In this document: positions 1-10,200 of the stretch, in pieces
How the letters are laid out: each line of letters opens with the position of its first letter
Numbering within the stretch: position 1 is the first letter of the stretch
Translations under genes and position numbers: made by a program
Source: Beijerinckiaceae bacterium
GTDB lineage: Bacteria; Pseudomonadota; Alphaproteobacteria; Rhizobiales; Beijerinckiaceae
DNA: 64,000 nucleotides
Direction of reading: 5' to 3'
Assembly: GCA_027532775.1 (NCBI GenBank)
Contig: JAPZTO010000011.1
Location: 40,516-104,515, forward strand
Notes under the pieces: model-generated
Told to the model about the DNA's origin: nothing
What the model saw: the letters and a program-made list of their open reading frames with translations, nothing else
Database searches by the model: none

Positions 1-10
1 TCAGTTTTCG

Positions 11-658
11 TTGTATTTGACGCATGTGCCTGACGATGGAATTTCTTACAGATTCTCCCCAGGCAGCCCACTTTTTACAAAATATCGCCGGTACATAGCA
101 AACTCATTGGGCTTTACTGATCGCGCAGGCACTCCTGATTCAGACGGCTTCTATCCGCTGGAAAGTGTGGCAGGGCTTGGACCCGCGCGTTGGACCGGCT
201 GGCAAGCGAAACGCCGCATCGAGAAAGGATCCAGGTCGATCGACTTATCTCTTTCGACCACGCGCCCCCGAAGCAAAAGTCGGGTCACACACATGTTCAT
301 CGTGACACCGTGGAGTGTGCTCAAAGTTCGACTGATCTCCAACCGCTGGCGATCGATCTCAATTCGCGTTCCGACAGCCTTCGATCAGGAGGCATTCGAT
401 ATATACCTCGTTACCGACAGCTATTGGTTTCCAAAAGTCGAGATGGGAGTCCCCGACTATCGGTGTCTTGGTGGCCTTGTTCGGGAAGCTCAAAGGTCTG
501 TGGGTCCGATCGGCCGTTTCGTCTCCCGGCTGATGACTGGTCTTTTTTATCGCGCCTCGGCACGAGAGAAAGATCACTACAGGGCATTTAGGTTCAGCGC
601 GTCCGATCCCCTCCTAGAAGAGAACAGTGGTCGCCTCGAGCGGCCGCGTGGGAGTTGA
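11..658 (+). CDS. Hypothetical protein at the window edge, possibly 5'-truncated
   Basis: This is an open frame of 215 codons from a TTG. No stop lies between it and the left edge, so the true start may be outside the window. No family is recognised. The only notable feature is TGWQAK at residues 62-67, which matches TGWQAK at residues 63-68 of the nuclease-STAND protein at 2288-6877; the underlying DNA agrees at 16 of 17 bases there. A downstream MFIVTPW resembles RFIVAVP of that protein. It could be a decayed relative of that nuclease domain, an unrelated gene, or a spurious frame, since competing frames of 60-130 codons overlap it. Confidence 0.35.
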   Translation: MYLTHVPDDGISYRFSPGSPLFTKYRRYIANSLGFTDRAGTPDSDGFYPLESVAGLGPARWTGWQAKRRIEKGSRSIDLSLSTTRPRSKSRVTHMFIVTPWSVLKVRLISNRWRSISIRVPTAFDQEAFDIYLVTDSYWFPKVEMGVPDYRCLGGLVREAQRSVGPIGRFVSRLMTGLFYRASAREKDHYRAFRFSASDPLLEENSGRLERPRGS

Positions 659-850
659 ATGGACTGGTAGGCCATTGCGTCTCGGCTTCGGTTTGGATTG
701 AGAACGTAGCGCATTGCGCCGGCCTGACGATCGACGCAGCTGGCAACCAATTTAGGGATCATCAACGCAATGACGGCTTCGCGCCCCCATTCGGTCGTTC
801 GAACTGGCTTTGCGACACGCCAAAAGCGGACTCAAACTGAACCCTTGGTT

Positions 851-871
851 GCATATAGGGTATGCATATGC
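851..871. promoter_or_regulatory. Inverted repeat upstream of the SIR2-like gene
   Basis: Perfect 6-bp arms GCATAT (851-856) and ATATGC (866-871) flank 9 bp, about 50 bp before the SIR2-like start. The site lies in an A/T-rich stretch where promoter elements are expected, but no clean -35/-10 pair is visible. Reading it as an operator is inference from position and symmetry only. Confidence 0.25.
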
Positions 872-920
872 TCGCGTTGGCGCCAGGTGCTAAGGACAAC
901 GGACCGGGGGGGATAAGTGC

Positions 921-2099
921 ATGACGAGCACGAATGCGGCGGCCATAACGCGCAAATATAGACTGATCATTCTTGGCGCCGGGTTCTCTCGTCCTGCAGG
1001 GTTGCCGCTGGCATCTCACCTCTGGAACGAAATCCGTGAAACGGCTGCAGCGTACCCTTCAGACCTACGCGCTTCCAAATTCAACGCCGACCTCGAAAAC
1101 TATATCGCGTTCCGTAGGGAAGCCGCAGGCGAAGACCTGACGCCCGAGACCGTAGATTTCGAAGATTTCATGCGCTTTCTGGATGTCGAGCATTTTCTTG
1201 GCCTTCGTGGCGGCGACACCTGGAGCCAAGACGGGAATGAAGGAACTGTTGTCACCAAATACCTGATCGGCAAAATTCTAGCGCGCCACCTCAATGCGTT
1301 CGAAACAGTGCCGGACCTCTACATCGAATTCGCGAAGCGCCTTGAGCCTGACGACTACGTTATAACCTTCAACTACGATACGCTCTTGGAACGCGCGCTC
1401 GATGCTGTCGGCAAACCCTACCGCCTGTATCAAACTCGGCTCAAGGAGGTGACGGAGTTTGGTGGCACCGTCGATAACGACAAGGACGAAGTTGTTATCC
1501 TCAAGATGCATGGCTCCATCGACTGGTTCGATCGTACAGGTTTCGAACGCAGAATTGCCACCCACGCCAAGATGGGAGCGCCACCTCCTCGCGATATCAT
1601 ATTTTCGGATGAAGCAGGCCTTGGCCTTGAAAGATTGACCGACGGTCCTCGCCCGCAGTCGGACCCTCTGAAAAATATCTACCGCGCGAAAAACCTGAGG
1701 GCGCTCTACGATAAAGAACTCCTGTTCATGGCCACGCCACGTATCCTCCCGCCATCTGCCACCAAGCTGCTTTACGCCACGCGGCTCAACGATTTCTGGG
1801 AGGGAATGGGCAATGGTGGCTACTACAACTACGGCATGGCGATAGTCGGCTTTTCGCTACCCGGGCATGACGAATACGCCCGGCAGATTCTGTACGGGCT
1901 GGTGACGAATTATCAGCGGTATAATTGGGATGAGGACGAGCTGGGCCGCAAAAAAAAGCCGTTGGCCATCGTTGACTTCTTTCCTGACTCAGCAGCGGAA
2001 GCCAGTTTTCGTGATCGCTATCGTTTCGTGGATTGGACGCGGGCAGATCTCAGTGGCACGGGTTTCGATATGGCGAGTTTGGACAATATATTTTCCTAG
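921..2099 (+). CDS. SIR2-like domain protein, putative defence NADase
   Basis: This 392-residue protein is of the SIR2_2/SIR2-like type found in anti-phage systems. The nucleotide-binding loop GAGFSRPAGLP starts at G19. The motif TFNYDTLLERAL places the conserved Asn at N151, and KMHGSIDWF places the conserved His at H197. A C-terminal GFSLPGHDEYA segment is the usual late SIR2 motif. In characterised relatives (ThsA, DSR proteins, SIR2-Argonaute partners) such domains hydrolyse NAD+ after phage sensing; activity here is inferred. No TIR, HerA or Argonaute partner is adjacent. The next gene downstream on the same strand is the nuclease-STAND protein, 188 bp away. The ATG follows a GGGGGGAT stretch that can serve as ribosome binding site. 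Confidence 0.85.
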   Translation: MTSTNAAAITRKYRLIILGAGFSRPAGLPLASHLWNEIRETAAAYPSDLRASKFNADLENYIAFRREAAGEDLTPETVDFEDFMRFLDVEHFLGLRGGDTWSQDGNEGTVVTKYLIGKILARHLNAFETVPDLYIEFAKRLEPDDYVITFNYDTLLERALDAVGKPYRLYQTRLKEVTEFGGTVDNDKDEVVILKMHGSIDWFDRTGFERRIATHAKMGAPPPRDIIFSDEAGLGLERLTDGPRPQSDPLKNIYRAKNLRALYDKELLFMATPRILPPSATKLLYATRLNDFWEGMGNGGYYNYGMAIVGFSLPGHDEYARQILYGLVTNYQRYNWDEDELGRKKKPLAIVDFFPDSAAEASFRDRYRFVDWTRADLSGTGFDMASLDNIFS

Positions 2100-2287
2100 A
2101 CAAGCGACGATTGGGATGCGTCCGCTGAAGCACTCCGCAGCGCCATGCCTAACTATGTGGCACGGCTTTGATTTTGTATAAATTTTCTTTCCGACTCGGA
2201 TATATTGTAAAGAACGCATTTTTTGTAATTTTCGCTGGGATTTGTTGTCGTTAATGGCGCAGAGACCCCGAGGATGGCCGAGCAATA

Positions 2288-5200
2288 ATGAAGACTGAAA
2301 TAGACTACGCCCGCATACGTCCTCACGGAGGAAGTCGCGACAAGGGGTTTGAGGAACTGGTTTGCCAGTTGGCATCGCTTGAGCCGCGAGAAGCCTCCTC
2401 GTTCTTCCATCGCAAGGGGACCGGCGCTGACGGCGGTGTTGAGTGCTTTCTGCGCAAATCGGACGGCGCAGAGACCGGCTGGCAAGCAAAGTATTTCTTT
2501 TCGCTCGGCGCTCCTCAGATCGGTCAATTAGATAAATCGATCGAACAAGCCCTTGAGAAGCATCCAAAATTAAACCGCTTTATCGTTGCGGTCCCATTCG
2601 ATCTGAGAGATGCGAGGGTTGGAAAACAACAGACTGAACTGGAGCGTTGGGAGTCCTGGACAGCACGCTGGCAAACGAAAGCGGCTAAGACCGGACGTTC
2701 TCTTGAGTTCGAGCTATGGGGTGCCGCCCAGTTGACGGAAAGGCTTAGCCGGGATCTTCCATTGTACCGTGGCCGAGCTGTGTTTTGGTTCGATGACGCT
2801 GTCCTCACTCCATCCTGGTTTCGACAGCGCTTCGAAACGAGCCGAGCGGCACTTGGCGCGCGCTATACACCCGACACCAATATCGCCCTGCCAATCAGAC
2901 GTACGATCCAACAATTTTGTCGTGATCCGTCGCTCATGGCAGAAGTCGAAGAGTGGTCATTAAAGATCAACGAGCGCGGCTATCGCGCTATCGATCAACT
3001 GGCCCACTTCGATAACGGCAACGCATTCTCAACAGAGATCGAAGCGATTTCAACGGCATTACAGTCGGTGAATGCGCTTCTTAACACTTTTTCCCCCGAG
3101 CCCGACTACGAATTCCCTCTGGAAGTATTGTTGGAGAGCGTAGGCAATTTGCAGCGCGCAGGGAGCGATTCTGCCCGCGCCCTATGGGCATATGAACGAA
3201 AAGCCGAAGAGAAGCCTGACAGAGAACGATATACGGAGCATACCCTTTATCAACTGAGCGACACGCTCAGTGAAATCATTGAGGAAATAGAAAGCGACCG
3301 CTGGAAAATCGTTAATAGCCGGCGCCTACTCGTATCCGGGGATGCCGGTGTGGGAAAATCCCATTTGTTTGGCGACGTCGTACAATATCAGATAGAACGA
3401 GAGTGGCCTGCGATCCTCGTTTTAGGAAGCTCGTTGGTTGAGGGAGATCCCTGGAGCCAGATTATTGCCGTACTCGGCTTTCAAGGCTGGACGACTGATG
3501 ATCTGCTGGGGGCGCTCGATGCGGCTGGGCAGGCGGCAGGCGTGCGGACTGTTTTGTTCATCGACGCGATCAATGAACGTCATGGCATAGACCTTTGGGC
3601 GCCACGAATTGCCGCCTTCCTCCGATCCATTGAAGGTTATCCTCATCTCGGATTAGCCTTGTCTTGCAGGACAACCTACATTCCTTACATCGCTCCTGAA
3701 GACCAATCCTTCCAAGGTCTCCAGCGTATCGATCATCGAGGATTCGCCGGGCGGCCGGACGCTGCAAACAAATATCTCGATCAGCGCGGCATCGTTCGGA
3801 TGGCGGCGCCTAACCTGATTCCGGAATTCTATAATCCCCTCTTTCTCAAAACATGCTGCGACTTCCTCGAAAAGGACGGGCGTAAGGAGTTACCTCGCGG
3901 ACTGACAGGGGTGACGGAGATATTCGGATTTTACAGCGATGCGGTAGCGCGATCCATCGAGGTACGACTAAAGCTCGACCGGCGGCGCAACATCGTTGCG
4001 CAAGCGCTGACCAAGCTCGCCACCGCTTTCGACGAGGGCTATCGCGGCTATACGGACATAGGAACAGCGATAGAGATACTCGACACACTTCTCCCGCCAG
4101 ATGGAACAGTAGAAAAAAGCCTGTTGTCACAGCTGGAGAGCGAGGGTGTCATCGCAGTCGAGCCCGTGCGCAATGACGATGGGAAGTTAATAGAAACGGT
4201 CCGGTTCACGTTTGAACGCTACAGCGATCATCGAATCGCCACGCTGCTGCTTGATCGCCATCTCGACCCAGCTAATCCGTCAATATCCTTTGCGTCAGGG
4301 ACACCTCTATATGAGGTCCTGACAGGCGACCGAGCGTACGAACGTGCCGGCGTTATAGAGGCCCTGGCAACGCAGCTCCCTGAGCGTTGCGGACAAGAAT
4401 TGCCCGATCTTATAGCGCCGGCAAAACACTCGGATGGCTGGACGATCAGCAATGCCTTTATGGGTAGCCTGCTTTGGCGCAACCAGCGACACTTTACAAA
4501 GCGCACCCTCGAACTGCTTGAGGCCGCGTCAAAGTACACAGGCGAAAGCGAAGTGCTGCGAACGCTTATTGCCATTTCAACCGAGCCTGACAATCAGTTT
4601 AACGCTCGCTTTCTGGACAGTCGCCTAAGGCCAATGCCTATGCCGGATCGAGACGACTTTTGGTCGATGCGAATAATCGACGAAGGCGAGAACGATGATG
4701 GCCCTGTAGAAACACTTATCGCTTGGACGCTCCAAAACGGCTTTTACCCGATTGACGAACAGCGGTCAGAATTGACGGCAATTGCATTGAGCTGGCTTTT
4801 AACGACGAGCCATCGCGCCGTCCGTGACCGCGCAACTAAGGCATTGTCAACACTGCTAGCCCCTAGACTTGGGTTGGCAGCTCGATTGGTGCGTGAATTT
4901 GCGGCAGTGAATGATCCATACGTGGTGGACCGTGTGTTCTCGGCCGCCTATGGCGCCGCGCTGCAAGGTGTTGACAGCGCGGCACTATCCGAATTGGCTG
5001 GGAGCGTTTGGGACACTACGTTCGCGGAAGGCAGACCTCCAACTCACATCCTTATCCGTGACCATGCGCGAGGTATAATCGAATTAGCGGCGCACCGCGG
5101 CGTACTGCCGGAGAAAGTGGATTTAACGAAAGCACGGCCTCCCTATCAAAGCGACTGGCCGCTGGAAGAGGTGCCGGCTGAGTTGGTCGAAGAATATAAG

Positions 5201-6877
5201 CAAGATTATCCCGGGGGGCGCTACACGGACAGTATTGTCAGCTCAACTGTCAACGACGGTGATTTTGCTCGATACGTGATCGACTCCTGCGTCAGTGGTT
5301 GGACAGCATTCGGAATCGAATGCGCTGGCAAAGACCGAAGCTCGCTGTTCAAATCCTGGCAGCAGGATTTAGCTCACAAGAACGCTGCGGCCGCCAAGCA
5401 ATTGACTAAGGTATTCGACGCAGCTGAAGCCTTGCGAGCTGCGCAAAAACATCGCTCGCTACGTATTGAAATCGTCCTTGTGTCGCCAGGCGAAAAAAAG
5501 CCGCCCAAATCGGCCAAATCAGCAGAAGAGATTGAAGAGGAAAAACTCGAGCGCAAGCTAAAAAGCGCCGAGAAAAAACTGCGCTCCGCAATGACTGATG
5601 AAGAATGGAGCGACTATCAACTCTACGGTCAAGCCAACGTATATGCTGACACCTACTCTCGGCGAGGCTTTTCATGGCCACCAAGACCGGATAGGCAGGC
5701 CATGAGGCGATGGGTATGCAAGCGGGCGCATGATCTCGGATGGACCTCTGACAGGTTCGCCAAGCAGGAGAGAAACATTGGCTCATCTGGGAGAATGGAG
5801 CATCGGGTCGAGAGGATCGGCAAAAAATATCAATGGATTGCCCTGCATGAATTGACCGCCCATCTGGCTGACCATCTAGCCTACAGTGAATATTTTGGCG
5901 AAGAGCTTCGCGTATTCGACGGTCCATGGAATATGCGCGGGCGCGACATTGATCCATCCCTTCTCGTGGAACAATCTAATGGTGACGGATGGCGTGCATG
6001 GGATCCGACGTGGTGGATGCCTGCAATTGTGCAGATGAAGTCAGTGCCTCCGGCGGCGAGGCTCGCTTGGCTCGACAGCGACGACGACTTTGTCAACAGC
6101 GAGACGATGATCCGCGTCAGGGACCCAAGCACAGGACGTTACTGGTTCGTACTTGAGGAGTTTGCAAGCTGGCACCAATGGGGAGTTCATCGAGGCGACA
6201 AGGAGATGGAGCGCAAAACGTGGTTTTCTCTCAAGAGTTTCCTTGTACGCGCAGCCGATGCGGAAGCCGTTGTTCAGCGCCTATCTGGGCGCGACTTGAA
6301 CGGCAGGAATTTACCTGACCTGGAAATTCCTTGGCGCGGCTACCTGGGAGAGTACCCATGGCATCCTGTGTATTCCGACATAGAGCATTGGGTTCCCGCG
6401 GACCGACGGTATGGCTTACCTGCACCAGCTCAACCGACAGTATCGACGTATAGCGCCGAGCGTGGCGGTTACGATTTTTCTCTCAGCGACAGCCTTAGCT
6501 TCTTTATTCCGGCGCCCGGCCTTATCGCTGGGCTGGGCCTTGGCTTATCCAATGGCAGAGAACTCACATACGCCGACCGGAAGGGGGACTTATGCTTTTT
6601 CGATCCATCGACGAAAGAACCAGGTCCGAGCGCAGCTTTGGTGGATGAAGTGGCATTCACCAATTTTCTCAGGCGCGAGAATCTTGAGCCAATATGGGTA
6701 ATCTCAGGCGAAAAAAGCGTACACGGCGGGCGCTCACATGGACGGGGCTATGGCGGCGCCCGCTCTTTCACTTCTATCTACAGGCGTGAGCGGGATGGCT
6801 TCTCCAGGCAAGATTTTTTCTACAGGCACGTTCCTTCTCCAGATCAACTCAATGAGTTGCTGGGATCTACTTCCTGA
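2288..6877 (+). CDS. Mrr-like nuclease + STAND NTPase, Avs-like defence protein
   Basis: This protein has 1529 residues. The N-terminal ~150 residues look like a PD-(D/E)xK (Mrr-type) nuclease: FEEL around E22, GADGGVE with D48, and TGWQAK giving Q66-x-K68. A P-loop NTPase follows, with Walker A GDAGVGKS at 351-358 and Walker B VLFIDAINE at 422-430; the FIDAxNE form is typical of Avs/STAND proteins. The long remainder is probably a helical sensor region. It contains a charged, lysine/glutamate-rich segment (~1060-1100) and the motif KKYQWIALHE at 1179-1188. By analogy with Avs proteins it would bind a phage protein, oligomerise and cut DNA. That role is inferred from architecture. No phage target can be read from sequence. 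The gene lies in the A/T-rich part of the island. Confidence 0.82.
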   Translation: MKTEIDYARIRPHGGSRDKGFEELVCQLASLEPREASSFFHRKGTGADGGVECFLRKSDGAETGWQAKYFFSLGAPQIGQLDKSIEQALEKHPKLNRFIVAVPFDLRDARVGKQQTELERWESWTARWQTKAAKTGRSLEFELWGAAQLTERLSRDLPLYRGRAVFWFDDAVLTPSWFRQRFETSRAALGARYTPDTNIALPIRRTIQQFCRDPSLMAEVEEWSLKINERGYRAIDQLAHFDNGNAFSTEIEAISTALQSVNALLNTFSPEPDYEFPLEVLLESVGNLQRAGSDSARALWAYERKAEEKPDRERYTEHTLYQLSDTLSEIIEEIESDRWKIVNSRRLLVSGDAGVGKSHLFGDVVQYQIEREWPAILVLGSSLVEGDPWSQIIAVLGFQGWTTDDLLGALDAAGQAAGVRTVLFIDAINERHGIDLWAPRIAAFLRSIEGYPHLGLALSCRTTYIPYIAPEDQSFQGLQRIDHRGFAGRPDAANKYLDQRGIVRMAAPNLIPEFYNPLFLKTCCDFLEKDGRKELPRGLTGVTEIFGFYSDAVARSIEVRLKLDRRRNIVAQALTKLATAFDEGYRGYTDIGTAIEILDTLLPPDGTVEKSLLSQLESEGVIAVEPVRNDDGKLIETVRFTFERYSDHRIATLLLDRHLDPANPSISFASGTPLYEVLTGDRAYERAGVIEALATQLPERCGQELPDLIAPAKHSDGWTISNAFMGSLLWRNQRHFTKRTLELLEAASKYTGESEVLRTLIAISTEPDNQFNARFLDSRLRPMPMPDRDDFWSMRIIDEGENDDGPVETLIAWTLQNGFYPIDEQRSELTAIALSWLLTTSHRAVRDRATKALSTLLAPRLGLAARLVREFAAVNDPYVVDRVFSAAYGAALQGVDSAALSELAGSVWDTTFAEGRPPTHILIRDHARGIIELAAHRGVLPEKVDLTKARPPYQSDWPLEEVPAELVEEYKQDYPGGRYTDSIVSSTVNDGDFARYVIDSCVSGWTAFGIECAGKDRSSLFKSWQQDLAHKNAAAAKQLTKVFDAAEALRAAQKHRSLRIEIVLVSPGEKKPPKSAKSAEEIEEEKLERKLKSAEKKLRSAMTDEEWSDYQLYGQANVYADTYSRRGFSWPPRPDRQAMRRWVCKRAHDLGWTSDRFAKQERNIGSSGRMEHRVERIGKKYQWIALHELTAHLADHLAYSEYFGEELRVFDGPWNMRGRDIDPSLLVEQSNGDGWRAWDPTWWMPAIVQMKSVPPAARLAWLDSDDDFVNSETMIRVRDPSTGRYWFVLEEFASWHQWGVHRGDKEMERKTWFSLKSFLVRAADAEAVVQRLSGRDLNGRNLPDLEIPWRGYLGEYPWHPVYSDIEHWVPADRRYGLPAPAQPTVSTYSAERGGYDFSLSDSLSFFIPAPGLIAGLGLGLSNGRELTYADRKGDLCFFDPSTKEPGPSAALVDEVAFTNFLRRENLEPIWVISGEKSVHGGRSHGRGYGGARSFTSIYRRERDGFSRQDFFYRHVPSPDQLNELLGSTS

Positions 6878-7257
6878 ACTGAAATAAAGCGACCCCAACA
6901 GCGATAGGGCATAGCAAGGTCCGCCTTCGATGGCATTCGAAGCCTTCTCAACAAAGACATCATACGCCGACTTGAACATCGCCTTCGCTGCCGACGTTCG
7001 TTTTCTCCCATTCCTAGCCAAAACCTGCCAGTCCGCTTCCGGCCCCAAGGCTGACGGCTATGCCCCCGTTTCAGACACTCAAGGTTACATATGCAAACGC
7101 TGAAAGCCGATATGGATGAAATTCTATTGGCCTCCGGCGTTCCCGGGACAGTTCAATCCCGATGGTGGCAAAATCAAAGTAGGAATCCACCGAAGAACTG
7201 CCCCGAAACTGTTCAAACAAACCAAGTCAGCTCTCTATTTCAGCTCACGCGAGCGAC
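6878..7257. other. Convergent intergenic stretch without a convincing gene
   Basis: These 380 bases separate two converging defence genes. Frames of up to about 100 codons exist on the minus strand, but none shows a recognisable family or a good ribosome binding site. A 56-codon plus-strand frame starts at the ATG at 7090 and another frame reads FPGQFNPDGGKIKVG from about 7139; neither is recognised. No strong hairpin followed by a T-run was seen. It may be remnant coding sequence from an earlier rearrangement. Confidence 0.4.
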
Positions 7258-10200
7258 CTAAATAATCGGCCTTGAAACGTCTAGGACAACAACTTCTATT
7301 CGCCCCCTTTCGCCTTCGCTCAGGCTCATTACTAATTCCTCACGCAATTCGTTAGGGCTGGATGGCATTACGCCGCCATTCTGTCTTGCGGGTAAATTCT
7401 TTCCACGCACGTTTCCAAACCAAAGAACCAGATAAATGCCACGACCATCCGTGCGCCAATCACGGCAATATCTCTCATCAAGCTGAGTTTTTGATGCATC
7501 CCAAATTTCGGGATGCCATTGCCCTTTGATCTCAATTGGTAGGCCTTGGCCGAGGATCGATGCATATATATCTACGCGCGTCTTGTCTGGCATCGGAAGT
7601 TCAGGGAACATCTCAACCGCGCCCCCAAGGCGCGGTCGCAATAGGTCAATCAATCGATCGCGACAGGTATTTTCTTTTTTTGGGCGGTCTGCGCTCCAAA
7701 ATACTTCACATCCATCGGTGTCCGCATCTTTAATATATTTTTGTATATCAGCTATGCGATCAAGGATCACATTTTTCAAATCAGCGACACTCTGAGGACA
7801 TGAGTTAAACAATATATTCTTTACGCTATCCATTGACGGTATTTTATATTCACTGTCTCGCCGGCTGCGTCTTTGTTCATGCGCTACGTGCCGAATATGA
7901 TCGCGATATCCAGTTGTATTTAGCGATTGCTCAAGCCGCTCCAGAGCTTCGGTGCCTTCTGCTGTTCGGTCGTTGCCTATTGCATTTATCGCGTATCGAA
8001 TAAATTCGCTGGCATCCCACGGGTTCTGATCGCCACTCCATGCTCCTGCAGGATGGCCTACCATTGGCCACTGATGCGCAAACTTCTCTACGATCGCAGC
8101 ATACCTTTCGATGCTTAGTGCCAGTCCCGCCCGCTCTGTTCTATCTGGCAGCACTATCGACTTGATCGACCAAATCAATTTTTTTGCCATCAGTTTGGGA
8201 TGTTGAGACAACGACGCCAATGTGGATGGAGCCACGCAGAATGCCGCGGCAACCCACAAATCCTTGCAGTCGTCATGTAGGGTTTCGAGAGTTGCAATCC
8301 TCTCAGCGATCAGCTCGTTCAAATCCGTCTTATCACCACCAGCTAGAAGAAGTTGGATAAGTTCGCTCTGGCTGTTGGATGATGCGCTTGGAAATTTTCG
8401 AAGCCATCTCAGCGCCAGCTTAGGGGAAAAGGTTCGAAAAATTGGCTCTCGGACTAAACGATAAAGCCCTGTTACGTACTGTTTGCTCGCGGCAAGCTGA
8501 GGCTCAATGATTGTGGTGACGAATTTTTCTGCACTCTTGTTGTCTCGAAAGACGCATTTTTCCAAGGATTTTTCTATTTCTTCACCGAGTTTTGTCGAGT
8601 TGAATTCCGGCATGTCCCACCAAATGCCGAGAACAGCGCAAGCAATATTTTGCGAAAGAATTTCAAGATTTTTCCCGGATCGGACGAGCTCCGAAACTCC
8701 TGCGAGCATGACGGGCTCCGCCGTCCACACTTTGCTCTCGGTACGAATTGAACAAATCTTCGCTAGATCTGGTAAATCCTCACGCTGAAGTGCGGCCACA
8801 AAGCCTTGAAGTGCAGCTTGGGCGACCTCTTCGCCGACCCATTCGACCAGCCTTGCGTGAGGATCAGCATCGCTTGGCAGGTCCGAGTATCGGTCCAAAT
8901 AGGCACGTGCGAGCGAATTGAGCGCTCCGATATGATTGCCATTGGCAATCTCGGGCAGGTCTTTGTTAAATTGCGCACGATGCGCTAAAAATTTTGCCTT
9001 CCGTTTCGCTTCATATTGCTGTTGCCGCGTCCGCTCTTCCGCTTCATAGTCACGCGTAGGCGGCTGTGTTATCGCGTCGAAGACTGCGCCGAGACCTTGA
9101 TGATTTTGAATACCTTTGTCGATTGAGGCCTGTAGTTTCTCATAAACATTACCGCGACGCCAAAAGGCACGGACTAAATCCTCCCAAAGCGATAACTGAT
9201 GTGGGGTCGGCTGGGGCGTTCCGGCAATCTCCGTCAAGAAGAAAGCTGCGTCATCGACCGAAATTGCCAGTCCGGAAATCGCGCTCGATAACTCATGGAC
9301 TATTGCCATCCATGGACCACCGTCGATCGTTTCATCGTATAAAACCAACCTCTGCACCTCACGGCGAAAGGCATCGTCGGCCAGCAGATATTTCCTGATT
9401 TTGTCTTTTTCCTCACTCAGATATCCGAAGCGGCCCTCGAGCCGGCCAACCCAAGACCAGAACCGAGCAGGGTCAACGGGCCCACTTTTGATTACGGATG
9501 CAAGCAAGCGCTCAATAACTGACGTCATGCTCCTCCCAGGATGCCAGTGACGTGCGCGTGGCCTCTCTGCAATCCGCTTGGCTATGCAATCAAGAACGGC
9601 CTTCCCAAGTTCAATCGGCGTCCTGGCTACCAGCTTGTAATCTGAGACAACAACCCGAGCTTCTCGTCGTTCCGACTCATTCAAGCCGTTCAATGCTACT
9701 AGCGCATCGGCAATGATTTCAGCCGAGAACTGGTCAGGACCGACGTCTCCGATGATCTCGACTGCAAGACGCCAGCTGTCGTGTTTTTTCTGCGTGAGGA
9801 GTTCAACAATCACAGCCTGCCAGTCGACCGTAAGGCCAGACTTCGCGAGCGCCTCGGACGCCGCGCTCCGTTCGACAAAAGGCGCCGCAGAAGCCTGTAT
9901 GAGCGCCATTAACTCAGGCAAAATTTCATAAGTTAGAGCTGCCCCGGCCAATGATTCGAGTATCAAGGCGGAAAGTTGGATGTGTCGTTGCGGGCTGGTG
10001 ATAAGCGAGACAATTTCGGCCTTCAGCTCCGGTCTCACCAATCCTTCCGTAGCTCGAATACTCCAGTCTTCGCTTCGAAAGTATGGATCATCATCAGCAA
10101 GTTTTGTTAGAGCTCTCAAGAGCTGGCGTGCACTTTGCGGCTCAAGTGCGCTCGTTTCGCCGTATCGAAGAAAGCCGTATGGGTCCGCGTCAATGCACCG

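Noticed and set aside
921..6877. Thoeris, CBASS or SIR2-HerA system
   Set aside because: No TIR, cyclase, HerA or Argonaute gene is next to the SIR2-like gene.
6734..7048. A 104-codon minus-strand ORF across the end of the nuclease-STAND gene
   Set aside because: It overlaps a real C-terminus by 144 bp, has no family signal and no ribosome binding site.
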